In this document: piece after piece, positions 31,581 through 45,600 of the stretch
Layout of the letters: each line of letters opens with the position of its first letter
Position numbering within the stretch: the stretch's first letter is position 1
Assembly: GCA_028564705.1 (NCBI GenBank)
Contig: JAPXFQ010002912.1
Span: 1,915,001 to 1,979,000, forward strand
Length of the DNA stretch: 64,000 bases
DNA from: Apricaphanius iberus
Taxonomy: Eukaryota; Chordata; Actinopteri; Cyprinodontiformes; Aphaniidae
Reading direction: 5' to 3'
Translations under genes and position numbers: made by a program
The notes under the pieces: generated by a model
The model's database searches: none
Told to the model about the DNA's origin: nothing
The model's input: the letters and a program-made list of their open reading frames with translations, nothing else

Positions 31581-33176
31581 ATTTTGCATCCTAATGTCAG
31601 CTGACACAAAAAAGGTATTTCAACTTATTTAAAAAATATCAGTTCTTCACAATATAGCATCCACAAACTTATAAACTTAACTGTTTAAACTTATATTGAT
31701 CACATTATAGTCTGATTCCATTTTTTATTAATATTTTTTTCTTACAGTACATTCCTCAAAGTAGCTGGAAGTTAGATAGGCTACTTAATTTGACATTTGA
31801 CATTTTCTTTATTTAATTGTTTTGAAATAAAGTGATTTGAACTGTACCTTTCCTTATACTTATTTGCATTATATGTGGATGGATTTATCCTATTTAGGAG
31901 TACAACATTATAGAATAGCTTTTCTCATTTAGCAAGACTATATTCTATAGTGGAAAATAAAGAAATAAAATTTTGCTTTATTATGGGAGAAGTGTTTCTT
32001 CTTAATAATGTAAGGTCTTTTCCGTAAATTTCACATACAGTTTTTTTTTTCATTGTTGATTTTTCTTATTCCGTCTTGTCTTATTTCCTTTACTGTATTA
32101 AATGGTATTATTCTTGTAAAATGTTATGTCTAAACTGTTGGAGACTTTAAATAAGCCTGAGTGACTTTTGCCTCTTCCTCCATTGCATTTTAAACGTGTT
32201 TACCTTGTAAAACTGTATTTTTAAAATTATTGTGCAAAGTGAAAGAAAAAAACTTTGATTCATTCAGTTAATGTTATTTTGTAGTGAACAGGACATATAA
32301 ATATATATAGTGAATTTAAGTGAAATGAAAGAAAAGCCAAAAACTACATTTATATGACAGCAAATGTGAACAAAAGCTACAAAGTGTTTGGGGTTCGGTC
32401 TTTAGACTCGCACATACAGAGACTGAAGACTTTGTCCATTATAATTTGTCTACTCAAACTCAGTCAGACTGACTCAGACTGCTTCTTTTTGAACAATTGC
32501 ATCGTAGACCTGGGTCATTGTCCTTTTGTAAGGCGAACCACGCTACAGTCTTACTTTAATCACAGCCTCTTAGGAATCCATCTGTCCTTGCAGCATCTGT
32601 GAAGAAACTGTTAAGTTGTTGCTAAAGAGGAAAGCATCCCACTAGCATATGGCTGCTATCATGTTTCATCACGATGGTGTATTCGCAACACAAAACATTT
32701 TGCCTTTGTGCTAAAAGATTACATTTACAGTCATTACATGGCAAAAAGTTGTAATTTGAACAGATTCTCCCATCTGAGCTGTGAATTTCTGCTGCTCCTC
32801 CAGAGGTACCATTAGCATTTTGGTTGTTAGTTGGATGACCATGTGCTGGTGTGATTGCAGCTCTGAAAATCTTTTTCTATTTTTGAACGATGGATCAGTG
32901 CTCTGTGTTACATGTTCATGTTATTTAGGTTGGTCAACCTGCTTTAAACTTCACACCTTTCTCTCGGACTTGCTAATGATACCTGGTATTCATGATTTTT
33001 TTAAATGTTCATTAACGTTCTCCAAGAATAAACACTAAATAAACTAAAGGGGGAGTCCGTTTACTACTTGGATGACTTCTGGAGGAACGATGTTGGATTC
33101 CATTTCATTTCGTGGTAACTAATTTGTGTCTGTTATATTAAAGATGCTGTAATTTTACAAAAGCAGGGGTGTGTTA
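31581..33176. other. AT-rich intergenic spacer
   Basis: No gene is seen. At about 32620-32690 a GCATATGGCTGCTATCATG phrase may be a very old minus-strand Tc1 remnant. Confidence 0.35.
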
Positions 33177-33625
33177 GAGAACATTTTCAAGCAGAAGAAT
33201 ATTGTTTCCGAGCTGACCCTGAAGGCAGCAGCTGTCTCCGCCCGGGCTATGACAGCAGCCAGCCAGGCGCAGTTCCCCGGATTCTCTCTGACCAGGTGGA
33301 CTCTTTATGATACTGCAGAGACCTGCGCCGTTCCCCAGCCTCATCGGGGCACCCTTCAGAAAGTGGCTCGACTCGGTAATGCTTTGTCTTCTTGCCGGGG
33401 CTGCCTTTCGGACGTCTAGTGAAATGTCATTTATCCGGACCAGGCGGCCTCAGTCCTCACTCAGAGAAAAAAAGCGAACGGATGGCGCTGAAATGAAGAC
33501 CGACACCGGGAGTAGAATTTGAGCTGCTTGTTTTTAACTCGAGTGGAGGCGGGGAAGCTAGCAGTTAGGCTGGCTGGAAAACTCGTCCCCGGCGAAGGCG
33601 GCTCGGATATCGGATTAGCGCAACC
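33177..33625 (+). promoter_or_regulatory. bltp3b CpG-rich promoter and 5' UTR
   Basis: Base composition rises sharply in G+C and CpG from about 33190 to 33660, around the first coding exon, and falls again in the intron. No TATA box is evident. Open frames here (33171-33419, 33307-33522) have no recognisable product and probably reflect the GC content. Confidence 0.5.
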
Positions 33626-36600
33626 ATGGCTGGGCTCATCAAGAAGCAGATCTTGAAGCATCTCTCCAGGTTGGTGTTTAGTGGAGGTTAGCAGCAACGC
33701 CAGAGATTCAGCTGTCAGATAGGAATAAATTGGCTTTTAACACAATACCACTGGCTTTTAAGGAACAAATTCAGCTCAGCGTGGGTTGTTGTTACTTGCA
33801 TCGTACCTGTCAGACAGTGCACGGGGTTTAGCGATGTAATGGCTAATGGGTTAGCATCTTCTTTAGCTAGCGCTCGTCGTTTGCTTAAGCGGGTTGAACC
33901 AGCTGAGAGTGAATCAACAATCTCAGCTTCCACCTGGAGGCACATTAGATCCAGGGAGGTGTAGTTTAGTCTCCGCCCGTAAAATAGACACAATTTCACC
34001 TACTTCAGATTCATTTTAGACGTTTTATCGGGTATAGGTAACACTAAGTTTAATTTTCTGCACGGGCAGTAAAACGTAGAAATTAACAGAAAATGTGTTG
34101 TATACTGATGTAATGATCATAGCTGATCACGATTTTAATTTACACTTCAAAACCAGTTTCATCCAGCAAAATAAGAAATTCTTCTGATGTTATTTAACAA
34201 GTTATTAAGATATTAAAGTGCAAAACACCTTTAAATTGATCCTGGAAGGGATGATTCAGTGAGTCTATGGGATCCCCTCACTGTCCTCTGCAGGTCTGTC
34301 TTGTTTGCCATAATGCAGTTGAGATGCAAAATGTCATCCCACCCCCAACTCCAGTATTTTATTAATATAATAAAAATACAGAATAAAAAATATAATATAC
34401 CTGATTCACAATAATAGGATGTTGGTCTTTACTTATTTTGATATGGAAAATAATAAATGGCCATTTCATAGATTAAACAAAGCATAATAATCTCTCATTT
34501 AGGTGTGTTTTGTCATAATATTGTTTTAATCACAAATATTTGTCTACTATTGTCCCTATATACCTTTTATGTACTTCTAGTGATTAATATTATAATAAGT
34601 AATAAGTCTCTTCAGGGACATAAAAATAACCAAGTTTATATCTATCTTAAAAACCTTAAGCCACCTGGTTTTTATCTTCTCTTTGCAAAAATATTATTTG
34701 CCCATCAGTTTGAATTAATTATTTTTCCTTTAACATTATTTTAATTTATTTTATACTTAAACATAAATTAATCCCAACTTTAGCTCAAAAGCCAATTAAT
34801 TGTAGTGCTAGTGACTCTACTAGGGTGGATTTTATTTTATTTTTTAAATATATATTGTACACCCTGGTTTTATGAGTAGCATTCAGCACACAGCTTTCCA
34901 TGAATTATTCATATTTTCCACTGTCTCTCTAGGGACTTTCAGTGCTTCCTTTGTTTTTCTTCCTGGGAGACCTTAAAGCAGGCAGGAAACAACATTTAAA
35001 CACACGTGAAAATTATAACTTGAATAAACCCTTTCGATAATGTTCAACAGATGGAATTCCTCTTTAGAAGGTGTTAAGTAGTTAAAGGTTGAAGGAGAAA
35101 TTAAAGCTCTGATTCTGTAGATCGGGGAGTTGATCTTTGGCACAAATTTTTCATCAGTGTGCTGCTTTGTCCTTCATTTACTTGTGTCTTTGCACATGAC
35201 TATGCATGCCCTCAGCAGCGTTAACAGGAAATAACACCAGGAGTAGTGATGTCTGATCTTCCTGCCGGCGGTATTGGTCGGTTGGGGAGCAGAAGCTGAC
35301 CTCTTGGGTGGGCAGCCAATCCCGTGCCCGTGCTACACGGTGATGTCACAGTAAGACTGCTGCTGTCAGAATGGCGAAGCTTCATTACCTCATTCACTCC
35401 TGTCTGACTGTGCAGCTTCAGGAGGGCGATCGCTACGTACGCTCAGTCTCAGCACCGTCATGCTTCTTCATCTGCGTCGGTCAGGAACAGTTTGTACTGC
35501 AGCATCTTATCTTTACCCACTGTAGGTGTGCTTGTCCGGCTACAGATTATGGAGGAGGTGTCAAAATTGAAGCTCAACTTTCAGTTCTGTGTGTGGCAGA
35601 GGACACCTGCCTTTCTAATGCTGTGTTTTCAGGTAATTTGCGTCGATTTCACAAACCTCACAGTCGCGTCACAAGTGAATGTCCCTGCTTTAGTTGTTGA
35701 TCAATAAAGGTTTCATAGGTCATACCCAGGCAAGATTCTGGAACGGGCACAGATTACAAACTCCTCTCTTATTAGCACCTCTAGTAAAGATACATAAAAA
35801 TGCTTCAAGATGAATAATGTGTTACTGGCATCCCCTTTTCCCCCCCAGTTATTTAAAATTAACGATAAACAACAGAAACAAGAAGATGTTTTGGAGTGTT
35901 CTCCATCTTCACATCATTTAGAGTTGAATGTGAGCTTCTTTCGTATTGTGGAACCACATAACCAACATCCACAGATCCATTGATGAGCAAGAGGTAGAGG
36001 CCTGAGTTGTTTAAAATGTATAAAATGGACTCATAGGGTTCATGACCCCCCCCCAGGATATCATTTTTAAAGATTTATTTGCACCTTTTTGATATTTAAA
36101 TGGAGCAATAACCATATAATTGATTAGACAAGGTGATCCCCACTCCCATTCTCTGTCTTTCCCCTCACCGTAGGTTCGGTTTCACACCGTACCGCTAAAA
36201 ATGCCTCCATTGTTGCTGCCGTGTTTGCCATCACGAGCCGCCTCTTTCCATCCTGCAGTAAACTGTGCTGCGATGATGAAGGTGACGATGCAAAGCAGCG
36301 ATGAGCTCCGCTGTGTTCAGTGTGACCACTCACTGCTGGTGGGAAAGCTATTACTGCATGAGTCATGGCTGAGTGTGGGGCTGTGAGTGTCTAATCAGCA
36401 CGGCCCTGTGAAGCCCTTGTGTGTGGGCTCCGTGTTGGGAGTGAGTGTGCTACATTTGGCCAGGATTCCTGCAGACTTTTGGCATCCGGCTGCTCTGTAA
36501 CCAGGGTGTTGCCTTTCAGCTTCTTTGGGCTGAGAACTTTAGCTTCCCTTGAAACCGTTGTAAATATATCCCTTTTTTTGTTAGTTTTTTGTAGGAAACC

Positions 36601-39600
36601 AATCAGACAATAACTATATGGATATATGGTTCAACACAACTAATATTACATGTGCTTTCTCTAAACTAAACGCAAAATGCGACTTTTAATCATTAAGGTA
36701 GTCTCACAATGACTCAACCTCTTCCTGATGAGCATCGTTAGGGCTTAGTAGAACAGCATATGGACTGAAAGCTTATTGGCTGCTTGCTGCAGGTCTTCTA
36801 CAGGCAGTTGACGTTTTCTTACTAACTGCCTCCTCGGGAATCTGGTCTTAGCTTCCTCCTGCCATTTCCAGGTTCTCCAACCACTGCTCCTTTGTCTTTA
36901 AACTTGTGAACTGTACTTTTACCTGTAATGACAACTTTCATTAACAGCCGAGGTAAATTGAGGTGCTCTATTTCAAGCACATCTTATGCAACTAATAAAG
37001 CTCTTAATCTTTTGCCTGAGACCAAACCTGATTTACAAATTGGTGCTCATGTGAAAAAAAATTTGATTCGCAGTGTTGAATAATGCTGACTATGAATAAA
37101 ATCATTAAATCTAATGACTTTTATTATTTTGGAGCAAAACAGAAAATTGGTTAAATGCTGGAACCGTCCGGGTGACAGGGGACTGCTCTTTCTGATGGAG
37201 TGGGTACAATTTTTTTGTTGTTACCAGTATGCAACAGGTAGTTCAATTTTTTTTTTTAGAAATCACTTATTTCCATTTTGACTTTTTTTCTTTTTTTTGA
37301 ACTAGTAGTGTTTTCATTAATAGCCTGGTTCCTTTTGGAACTTATGCATTTAAATCTAAGAAATGTCTGTCTGTGTTCAAGTTCTAAAGGCTTTAAGAAA
37401 TGATTTTGATTTCCATCTTAAATTATTAAAATATTATATTACAGGAATGGGGTAAAAATAGTATTAGACCTCCCTTTTTTTAAATAGATTTTCCTGTTAA
37501 ACTGTTTTGAAAATGTATTAATTTTCATCAAACATCATACTATTTCTTTCTTTTTAAAAAAAAAGAATATTCAGGGTCATCAATTGATATATAGTGCCAA
37601 CTCCAGTTTGGCAGATAAAACAAATGTATCTGAGAAAATAAAAAAGCTGTTTTTAATTTAGTATTTATTCAGTATCACATGTCAGTCTGCTAAATGGCTA
37701 AATGAATTGGGCCACTTTTCTTTACATACACAACATTCTTTAAACGCATACTTCAACATTCCATTTTTTTTAAATATAAAGGTCAACATGGTTTTGACAT
37801 ACCCTTTGTAACTAAAGCAGCTTCAACTGTGTTCATAATCATTTTTTTTTACACCGTTAATCTATAAACAAATATCTGAGGTCAGACACTGATGTCGGGC
37901 GCATTGGGCTGGCTCGAATACCACTCTAATGCTTCGTTTCCGGATCAGTAGGCAATTTTATGATCTGGTGTATTCAGTAGAGCGTTTCCACCACCAGTTG
38001 GACTCTCCCTGGGCAGGCAAATGAAAAAATACCATGACGTAGGGGTGGGCGGTATGGCAAAATTTTCATATCACGGTATTTAAAAAAAAAAATGTCTGTA
38101 TTACGGTATTTAACTGTATTTTTTTCCATCAAAGACCGTTCCTATCCACATTATCTTATAAGAATAAAGAATATAAAAATGTGCTTTAAATAGCCCTTTT
38201 TTACTGCCAAGTGGACTGAATCATATTGTTTTTTCCAGACACAGGGGAATGATATGAAAATAATTAAAATGATTATGATGCTTCTACGCGTTCTTGATGT
38301 TCTAAGGCTGAAAGTTTAATTTTTTTAAACCTCAAGTTGGTGCAAGCAACAAATTGCATCTTCTAATTGCTTTGCATGTACTAGTGAAGAATCCACTCAG
38401 ATCAGATTTTGCCAAAGAAGTAAAATAAACATGGTGGCCGTTGTTGATTATTAGCTGGTATATATTTAGATAACAACAGAAAAAAGACGGCAGAAGTATC
38501 GTAGATGGTATGTTAAACATATTTACTACTATTAATGATTTTTTTCCTACTGGTTTTGCCGCTGTTGACCGCGTTTATCTACAGACGGTCAAATAGCGCT
38601 CAACACGTCCCCCTACTGGTTACTCTCAATAGCGTTTGTAAAATGTATGCCGTTCCGTTCTAATCTGACATTTTAAAGCCGATAAACTTTTTAAACTATA
38701 GACGAGGCTCCTCTTTTTTGGGAATGACTTCATCAGAATTGTTTGCTTCGCCCCTGCCAGCAGCTGCGCTTAGTTAAAAACGTTATTTTCTACACTGTGT
38801 TGAAGAGCGTGTAGCATTGAAATCGGTCCTGGCTGAAACACTTCACCTCATTAAATGTTCCGGAAGCTGTCAGAGCTATTCACCGGTTTAGGGGTATATT
38901 ACAAATTCATATCATAACGCAAATAAATGCCGGTTTTCGGTATGAACTGGTATACCGCCCAGGCCTACTGTGGCCTCACAATGGTGTGCTGACAAACCTG
39001 ACGCAATAAATCAAAACGGCAGTGCAGTCAAGACAGCAGCTCGTGCTTGGTTCTTTTTTTTACATAAACCTTACCGCAGTGTGTAATAGTAGGCTTCATA
39101 CTGTGAAGAGAAACACAGTCCGTGAACAATGAGTGGGGATAAAATAACAGTTTGGCTGGTGTTTATCACAGATGGTGACATTTTTCTTTTTCCCAATCAA
39201 AGAACCATGTTGTGTGATGCCATCTCCTCCCTTACTGTACCCGACCATTGTCTGCAGGACTTACAACTGAAGGAGGCCCAGGAATGGAGTGGTGCGGGTT
39301 GGTTGTGTGGGCAGCTTTGACAATGGAAATGCACAAAATGGCTTACATACCCATATTGTACAGCCGGTGGAAAGAAGGCATGCTTCATACCTAAAGGGTC
39401 TGGTTAAGTTGAGGTCCGGTTTATCCACATCCAAATTGCTCATTCTTATTTATTGTATACCTTTTGTTGTGCACGGTCATGTTAGAGAGGAAGCAGAGTT
39501 CTCCAAACTGCTCCCACAAAGTCCGATGGCTAAAATTGTCCAAAATGTCTTCAACGTTCGGCGCTTGTCTCATAAAACCGGCCACACACACTTTAATTCC

Positions 39601-42600
39601 CTGAGTACCAAAGCTTACGATTGACTCAGTGGAATCAGACAAGTGCTGTCCTCCTGCCAGCTACCAAACCCAGACTTGTCCGCTGCATTGCCAGACACAG
39701 AGCCGTGCTTTGTTACTCTAGAGAGCATCTCTTCACTGCTCCTGTGTCTGTTTTTTACACAATTCTAGCCGATGCTTTGCATTGCTGTTGGTGATGTAAG
39801 CCTTGGAAACCGATTCAATGAAGCTCTGATTACAGACTGCTTATGAGTTCATCTGAAGTCCACATGAAATCCCCAGCAACCGCCGAACCCTGTTTGTGAT
39901 TTCACGTGACCAATCAATGGTCAATCACTACATACCACTGAAAAGTTGACCCTTTTTTTTTTTTAGAACATTACCTATTTAGAACATTTGTGTAGAAGTG
40001 TTCTGCAGACCTCGGTGCTGGATCTTCACTGCTGGTCACTTGGGGCCATGGAAGTGGCAGGAAGTGGTGGAATTCAGTTGTTTGGATGGGCGACACAAGA
40101 CGTTTGGCAATACAGAATATGTCCACGTAATCTTTTTTCCCTAACCTTAATGACTCATGCTTGCCAGCCTTCGTCTATTCAGGGAAAAATAATAACCTCA
40201 ACAAAAAAATCTAAGAGACTCTCTGTTTGGCTGCTTCACTACATACAACTGAATTTGCTTGTATAGAACTGTCACTATATTATCCATTGGTGAACTATGT
40301 CTGATTCAAATTCTTACAAATTTCCAACAGCGGGATGCCCTGTCGATGTTAGCCGTCGCCCGTTTATCTCTCCATGTATTTCACAATTTCGCCGCCTCTG
40401 TCTGGGTAGCTAAAATAAGCAGGTTGTCGTCTGACTCACTCTGGTCATTTTTCCTTTAGGCCCGACTCCTGCTGGCATCACTGTCGTCAGGCTGCACCAC
40501 AAATTCATCATCATCGAACACAGAAAAGCTGTTTTCATTCTGTAAATCCAGACGTTGGCACACAGTTTGGGTGTGCCAGTGTTCCCTCAGTATGTGGTTA
40601 AGGGAAAAGCTGCACTATCACGGTCCTAGACACGTTTCTGTTGAATTTAGCTTAACTACAAGGATCATAGGGGCTGTTTTCATAGCTGATGTGTTTAATG
40701 TGTCCTCTCTGTTCTAGGTGCAAACAAACACGTAGCCTGCGCGGTTCATTTATTTCCCCAAGGACCGAGTGCCAGTGCGTGTCAGACTGGCAGACATGCA
40801 TCGTCCTTCAACCATCCGGCTCTGTAATTATCACCTAAAAGTGACTCAGCTAACGTTGCTCTCATGTAAATAGACAAAGTATTGAAGCCAACAGTAATCA
40901 TTGACACACTGGTGTTGTAGGGGTTAGACTTAAGCCAATCTTCTAGAGTTTTTTTTACAGACACCAGATGACAAGAGCATTAAAACAGCATAAAACAAAG
41001 TGGTAAAATGTCCGTTCTACCTTTATTTTTTTTATGTGGTCTTTAATTCCTTTGCAGATTATAGACAGATTCATGCTCATGCAGAAAAAAAAGTTATTGG
41101 GAAGAACCCAAATGTTCAAATAAGACATTTGTGTTCAGTTTCCAGTGTGATGTTTTTGTAAAGCTGGCTTCAGTTCCTCTGTATGGTGTAAAATTTATAG
41201 CATTTACGTTTTTGACGCCCTATCTATGCTAAAAGTCGCAAAAAAAGTCCACCCCCTTGGTAGAGGGTAGATATGGTGCCTTTACTAATGGGAAAAGGAC
41301 TGGATTTCTGAGTTTCTGACTGGCCAGTCGAGCAGAAAACCATCACCATTCAGGCACCAGCCAATTTCCCTTGGATCTCCCGGGAAAACCTCACGGTTTC
41401 AGGTGGTTTCAGTTAAAATTAATTTGAGAGAAGAAATCTAAGATATAAGTATTCTATGATATATTATCTATTCGGACAAAAACTTTTTAAAAGGAGTTTG
41501 GAAATGGATTTGGAAAGTTGTCCTCTTAAATCTCTAAATGGGAGGAGTGCTGGTTTGGATATTGCTGTTGTGTCATTAATATTTCATGTAAGGGGCAGAA
41601 AACAACTTACTTCCAGCAGTGGTCTCTTATGACTTCTTTATAAACCTAGATTTGGTCTGATGAGCTCAGTCCTGTTATTTGGGGAAAAAGGCTTAGTTTA
41701 CTGAGAAGAGAAGGATTTGAAATGTGACTTGATACCCTCTAACTATTACTGCTGCAGTGAGAAAGGTCTTTAGGTGTGATCTTCTTTGGTTTTATCTGTA
41801 GTAGTATTTATAGCAACACTGCTGATTGCCAACATTCTACAAACTTACAGTATTGATTTATTTATGGAGTTGGAAGCAGGAGGTGACCAGTGAGAGGCTG
41901 AGAAGCCAGATAAGGGGTGAGAGAGTAAGCCAGACTAGCTTGATACTTGATCGCCAGCTTGAATGAATATTTCACTCGACACAAGGTTTTGGAGGCTCCT
42001 TTATCATCTTCCTCAGTGACGAACCGAATGGGCCTTTCTTTGAGAATTCAGTTTTTATTCCTGTTTTGTTGTTAAGGGCCTGTTTTTAACTTCTTGTGGT
42101 TTGTCGAGGAACTGTTCAGTTACCTAAAGCAGAATAATTTACCTGGATGTTGAAGCAGTGGAGTCTATTTTGAGCGAAAAGGATCACTAATTTGACAGTA
42201 ACCAGTTAAATATGGGCTGTTGAATCACACAGCGCTACTTTGTGGACAGTTTCTTCCAGACTGCTGCTAATGAACCTCCTCATTATCTCTCATGATGGAT
42301 GTAGCATTCATCTGCCTACCTCAATCCAGTTACTTAGAGGTGTTTGGTTTGCACATCTTTTGTTTGAAACTTTATTCAAGTCTTATTTGGCTTTATGTAC
42401 CTTTGAGGGGTTTTATTCCTTTTTTTCTTTGTGCCATAAAGTCAGAATACTTCTTAGGAAAAAAACAACCTGGTACTATGCAGTCACAGTTCATTAAGCT
42501 TGGTCATCACCTTGTTATATTCAGCCCTCTACTGGACTTTAATCTTCCATACCTCAGAGATACTGGTTCCAGTAGTCCAGCTCTCCATAACCTGATTCTT

Positions 42601-45600
42601 TGATAATTGATTTTGATAATCTTGACGAAGCTTTATAGCTGCTGGAAGCAAGACACCGGCAAAGATTTTGCAGACCGCTTTCAGTGAATTCAGCCTAACC
42701 AAGTAAATACGGGGGTTTTCTATCATTTGTACTTTTCATTGTTGCAGCAAAACAACTGTTGGTGGCTCAAATTCCTTTTTGTCTGCACAGCTGGAAAATT
42801 TCAGTGGTTTTTCCAGATCTACTACTATTTTTGCCCTTTTAATCCAGAGCTCACGTTACAAAATGTAATTTGATTTCTATGTATTGTTGATAACCAACCT
42901 AGATTTCTTTTTTAAATTACTCACTGGTGTTTATTGTATTCAGAGTTTGAGCTTTGATCTGGCTCAGTTTACAGCTTCAGTCTGATTGCATGTGAAACAT
43001 TAGCTCAGTAACAAGCTTAGTGTTGTAATGACTATTGGTGTTATACAATGACCACTTTCTTGGTTTAAAATCGAATTTTTAGTATCTTTGTGGAGTTGAA
43101 TACAATTATTTATGTGTACTTTGGTGTTTGATGACCAAACCCAATGTAAAAATCCATGTTGCGCCGAGTAAAGTCCAAGCCCTCGCCGTTGGTAAAACAT
43201 TCCATTATGAGTGAGCTGCAGAGATTAATGGGTCGGTATAACCTTTAATATCTGGCCACTCTGCTAACTATTAACTAATGGTCCATGGGGATGGAAAACA
43301 CTCAGGTCGTAGGCATCAAGGTTGTGTGTTTAGGTCTGTTTGTCAAGTGAGACCAATATGTTCCCCACAGAACTTAATAACCTGGAACATTTTTATTACC
43401 CTGACTCTTTATTTTATTGGTGGAGAAGCAACACTGTAGGAATTAGGGCTGGGCAATATGGCCATTGAAAGTGTGTTATACAAATAAAATAATTGCCTTA
43501 AAAATGAAATCTCTGATTAAAAAAAATATATATATACCAAATCTGATTTCTGATCTCACTATTTTTATTATTATTATTTTTCCTACCTGTGTTTTCTTAA
43601 AAAGAAACTGCGACTCCCAAAAAATATTTTTAAAAACGAGCTTTTACTTAAATCGTTCCGTCCCGGAGCTGATCTGAATTCAAAGTCCAACTAAAAGCAA
43701 GCAGTAAAGTCTCATTGTAAAACAAGATGGTAGGCCCTGGGCAGATTGACGTCGCTCAGAGCTATAGAAGTCCAAGTAGTGCATTGGTGAACAAATAAGA
43801 GGAAAATCAAAATTTTCCAACAATGTAATCTTCATAAACCAAGGATTTAATTATTCAATCAAATCGATCATTCATTCACCCAGCCTTATGATGCATTCGA
43901 GACAATTCAATGATGCCTCTCTTAATTCTTTCAAAGCGACTTTACGTTATAACCAGTGTTGGGGAGAATACTTTGTAAATGTACAGTATTTAGTTACAGA
44001 CTACTGAATACCTGAATATTCTGTAACGTATTCCTTTACTACCCAACACTGGTTATAACCTATGTAGGGTCATTCCAAACTTCCTGGAGTGGCGTCCATA
44101 AAACGAGCTTAAAAAGCATTTTGCCAATTCGGTTATTCTTGTTTTCTCACGTTTGTGGCCAAGCAGATGAGCGAACGCTCCGATGAGAATTGCATTGTGG
44201 TTGGATCATAACTGGTGATTATTACTTAAAGTTATGCTCTGAAACTTGGATATGTTTAAGGCTTGATTGCTACAAAGGTCCAACCTTTTTTTTTTTTTTC
44301 CAGAAGAAAACTAGAAAAACTTGCAACCGCTCCATTACACTGCTTTTATGTAAATATTGGGTTACATTACAATATGCGTTTTGACATAGCTTTATGACAC
44401 AATTCCCTCGATGTGGTTGTTTTGTATAAACATGTCATGCGCCAGCAGCATACCAGCTGACGACCGTTTGCCAACAACTCCATTCCTATAAATATCTCAG
44501 CCTCTAAGCCTGGCCCCGCCCTGATGTCTTCTAGGTTCGCCAAGAACCTGTCGCCGGACAAGATCAACCTGAGCACGCTGAAGGGGGAGGGCCAGCTGAC
44601 CAACCTGGAGCTGGACGAGGAGGTCCTACAGAGTCTGCTGGATCTGCCCACCTGGCTGGCAATCAACCGTGTGTTCTGCAACAAGGCCGCCATCAGGGTG
44701 AGAGCCTCCGTCGGTGGATTAGTCACTTTAATAAGTGGGGAAAAAGTATTTAAAAGGATGACCCAAGAATTATTTATATACTCAAATGAAGTAAGAAGAG
44801 AAAACAGAATTTTTTAACTAGTTTATTCTTCTGTGACACCCATCCCTTTATGCCTGGACCCAATTTATTAATCTATCCAAAAATCTCAACTACTTTGGTA
44901 CGTCAGCGGTAGTTCACAAACGTTTGCACACCCTGGAAAAACTGAAATTTGCTATATATTTTTACTTATGACATATTCCACTTCTTTTCTTCTCTGCTTA
45001 AACATTCACTCTATTATTTTAGCTCACTTTTAGTAGCCATTTTGTCAGGGAGTAACACAGCAATCCTTGTGCTTCGTTTATCCTTCATTGCCCTCCTTTA
45101 TCTCAGTATTTATGCAGACATGAGCAGTTTTTCAGCTGTAATCATTTACTGAAAGTATTTGTGCTGCGGCAGATTTTTCATTTATTTTTATGACTGGCAG
45201 AGCTGGTGAACAGAAACCATTTCAACAAGTTTCCAGTTTCAGGCTGGTTTTAAATATGAGAACACAGATATTTATCTCACTTCCTCACATGTTGCGCTCC
45301 CCCGTCTCTTCTTGTTTCTTCCTCTTAAAGAGGAACTCAGCATTTTTTTATATCTAGCTTATAATGCTGCCATTTGAAGGTACAGTAGTTGATTTTCCTG
45401 GTTAAATTGAGATTATAAAATGAGGACATACATAGCCCATCCAATCCTTATTATTGTGATGGGTAAACGTGGAAAAAACTTTAAATATGTTACTCTTTTA
45501 TTTGAGAACAGTTGGAGCGATCCGATGAGAAGAGACAATCACATATTAAATATTTGGTTTTCATTATTTAGATTATGCTCATTTTTCATCTAAGTTGCTC

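Larger units (their letters stand above)
33670..44534 (+). other. bltp3b intron 1 (10.9 kb)
   Basis: A very long first intron between exon 1 and exon 2. It holds the transposons listed at 38041-38967, 39190-39645, 43444-43888 and 43954-44051. Between 33.7 and 38.0 kb and between 41.0 and 43.4 kb I see only AT-rich sequence. Open frames such as 35371-35700 and 42292-42603 show no family resemblance. Confidence 0.6.

Noticed and set aside
35371..35700. 109-codon frame in bltp3b intron 1 as a gene
   Set aside because: No recognisable motif, no splice partner and no family resemblance.
44367..44726. 119-codon minus-strand frame over bltp3b exon 2
   Set aside because: Shadow of a conserved exon; no domain, no splice context.
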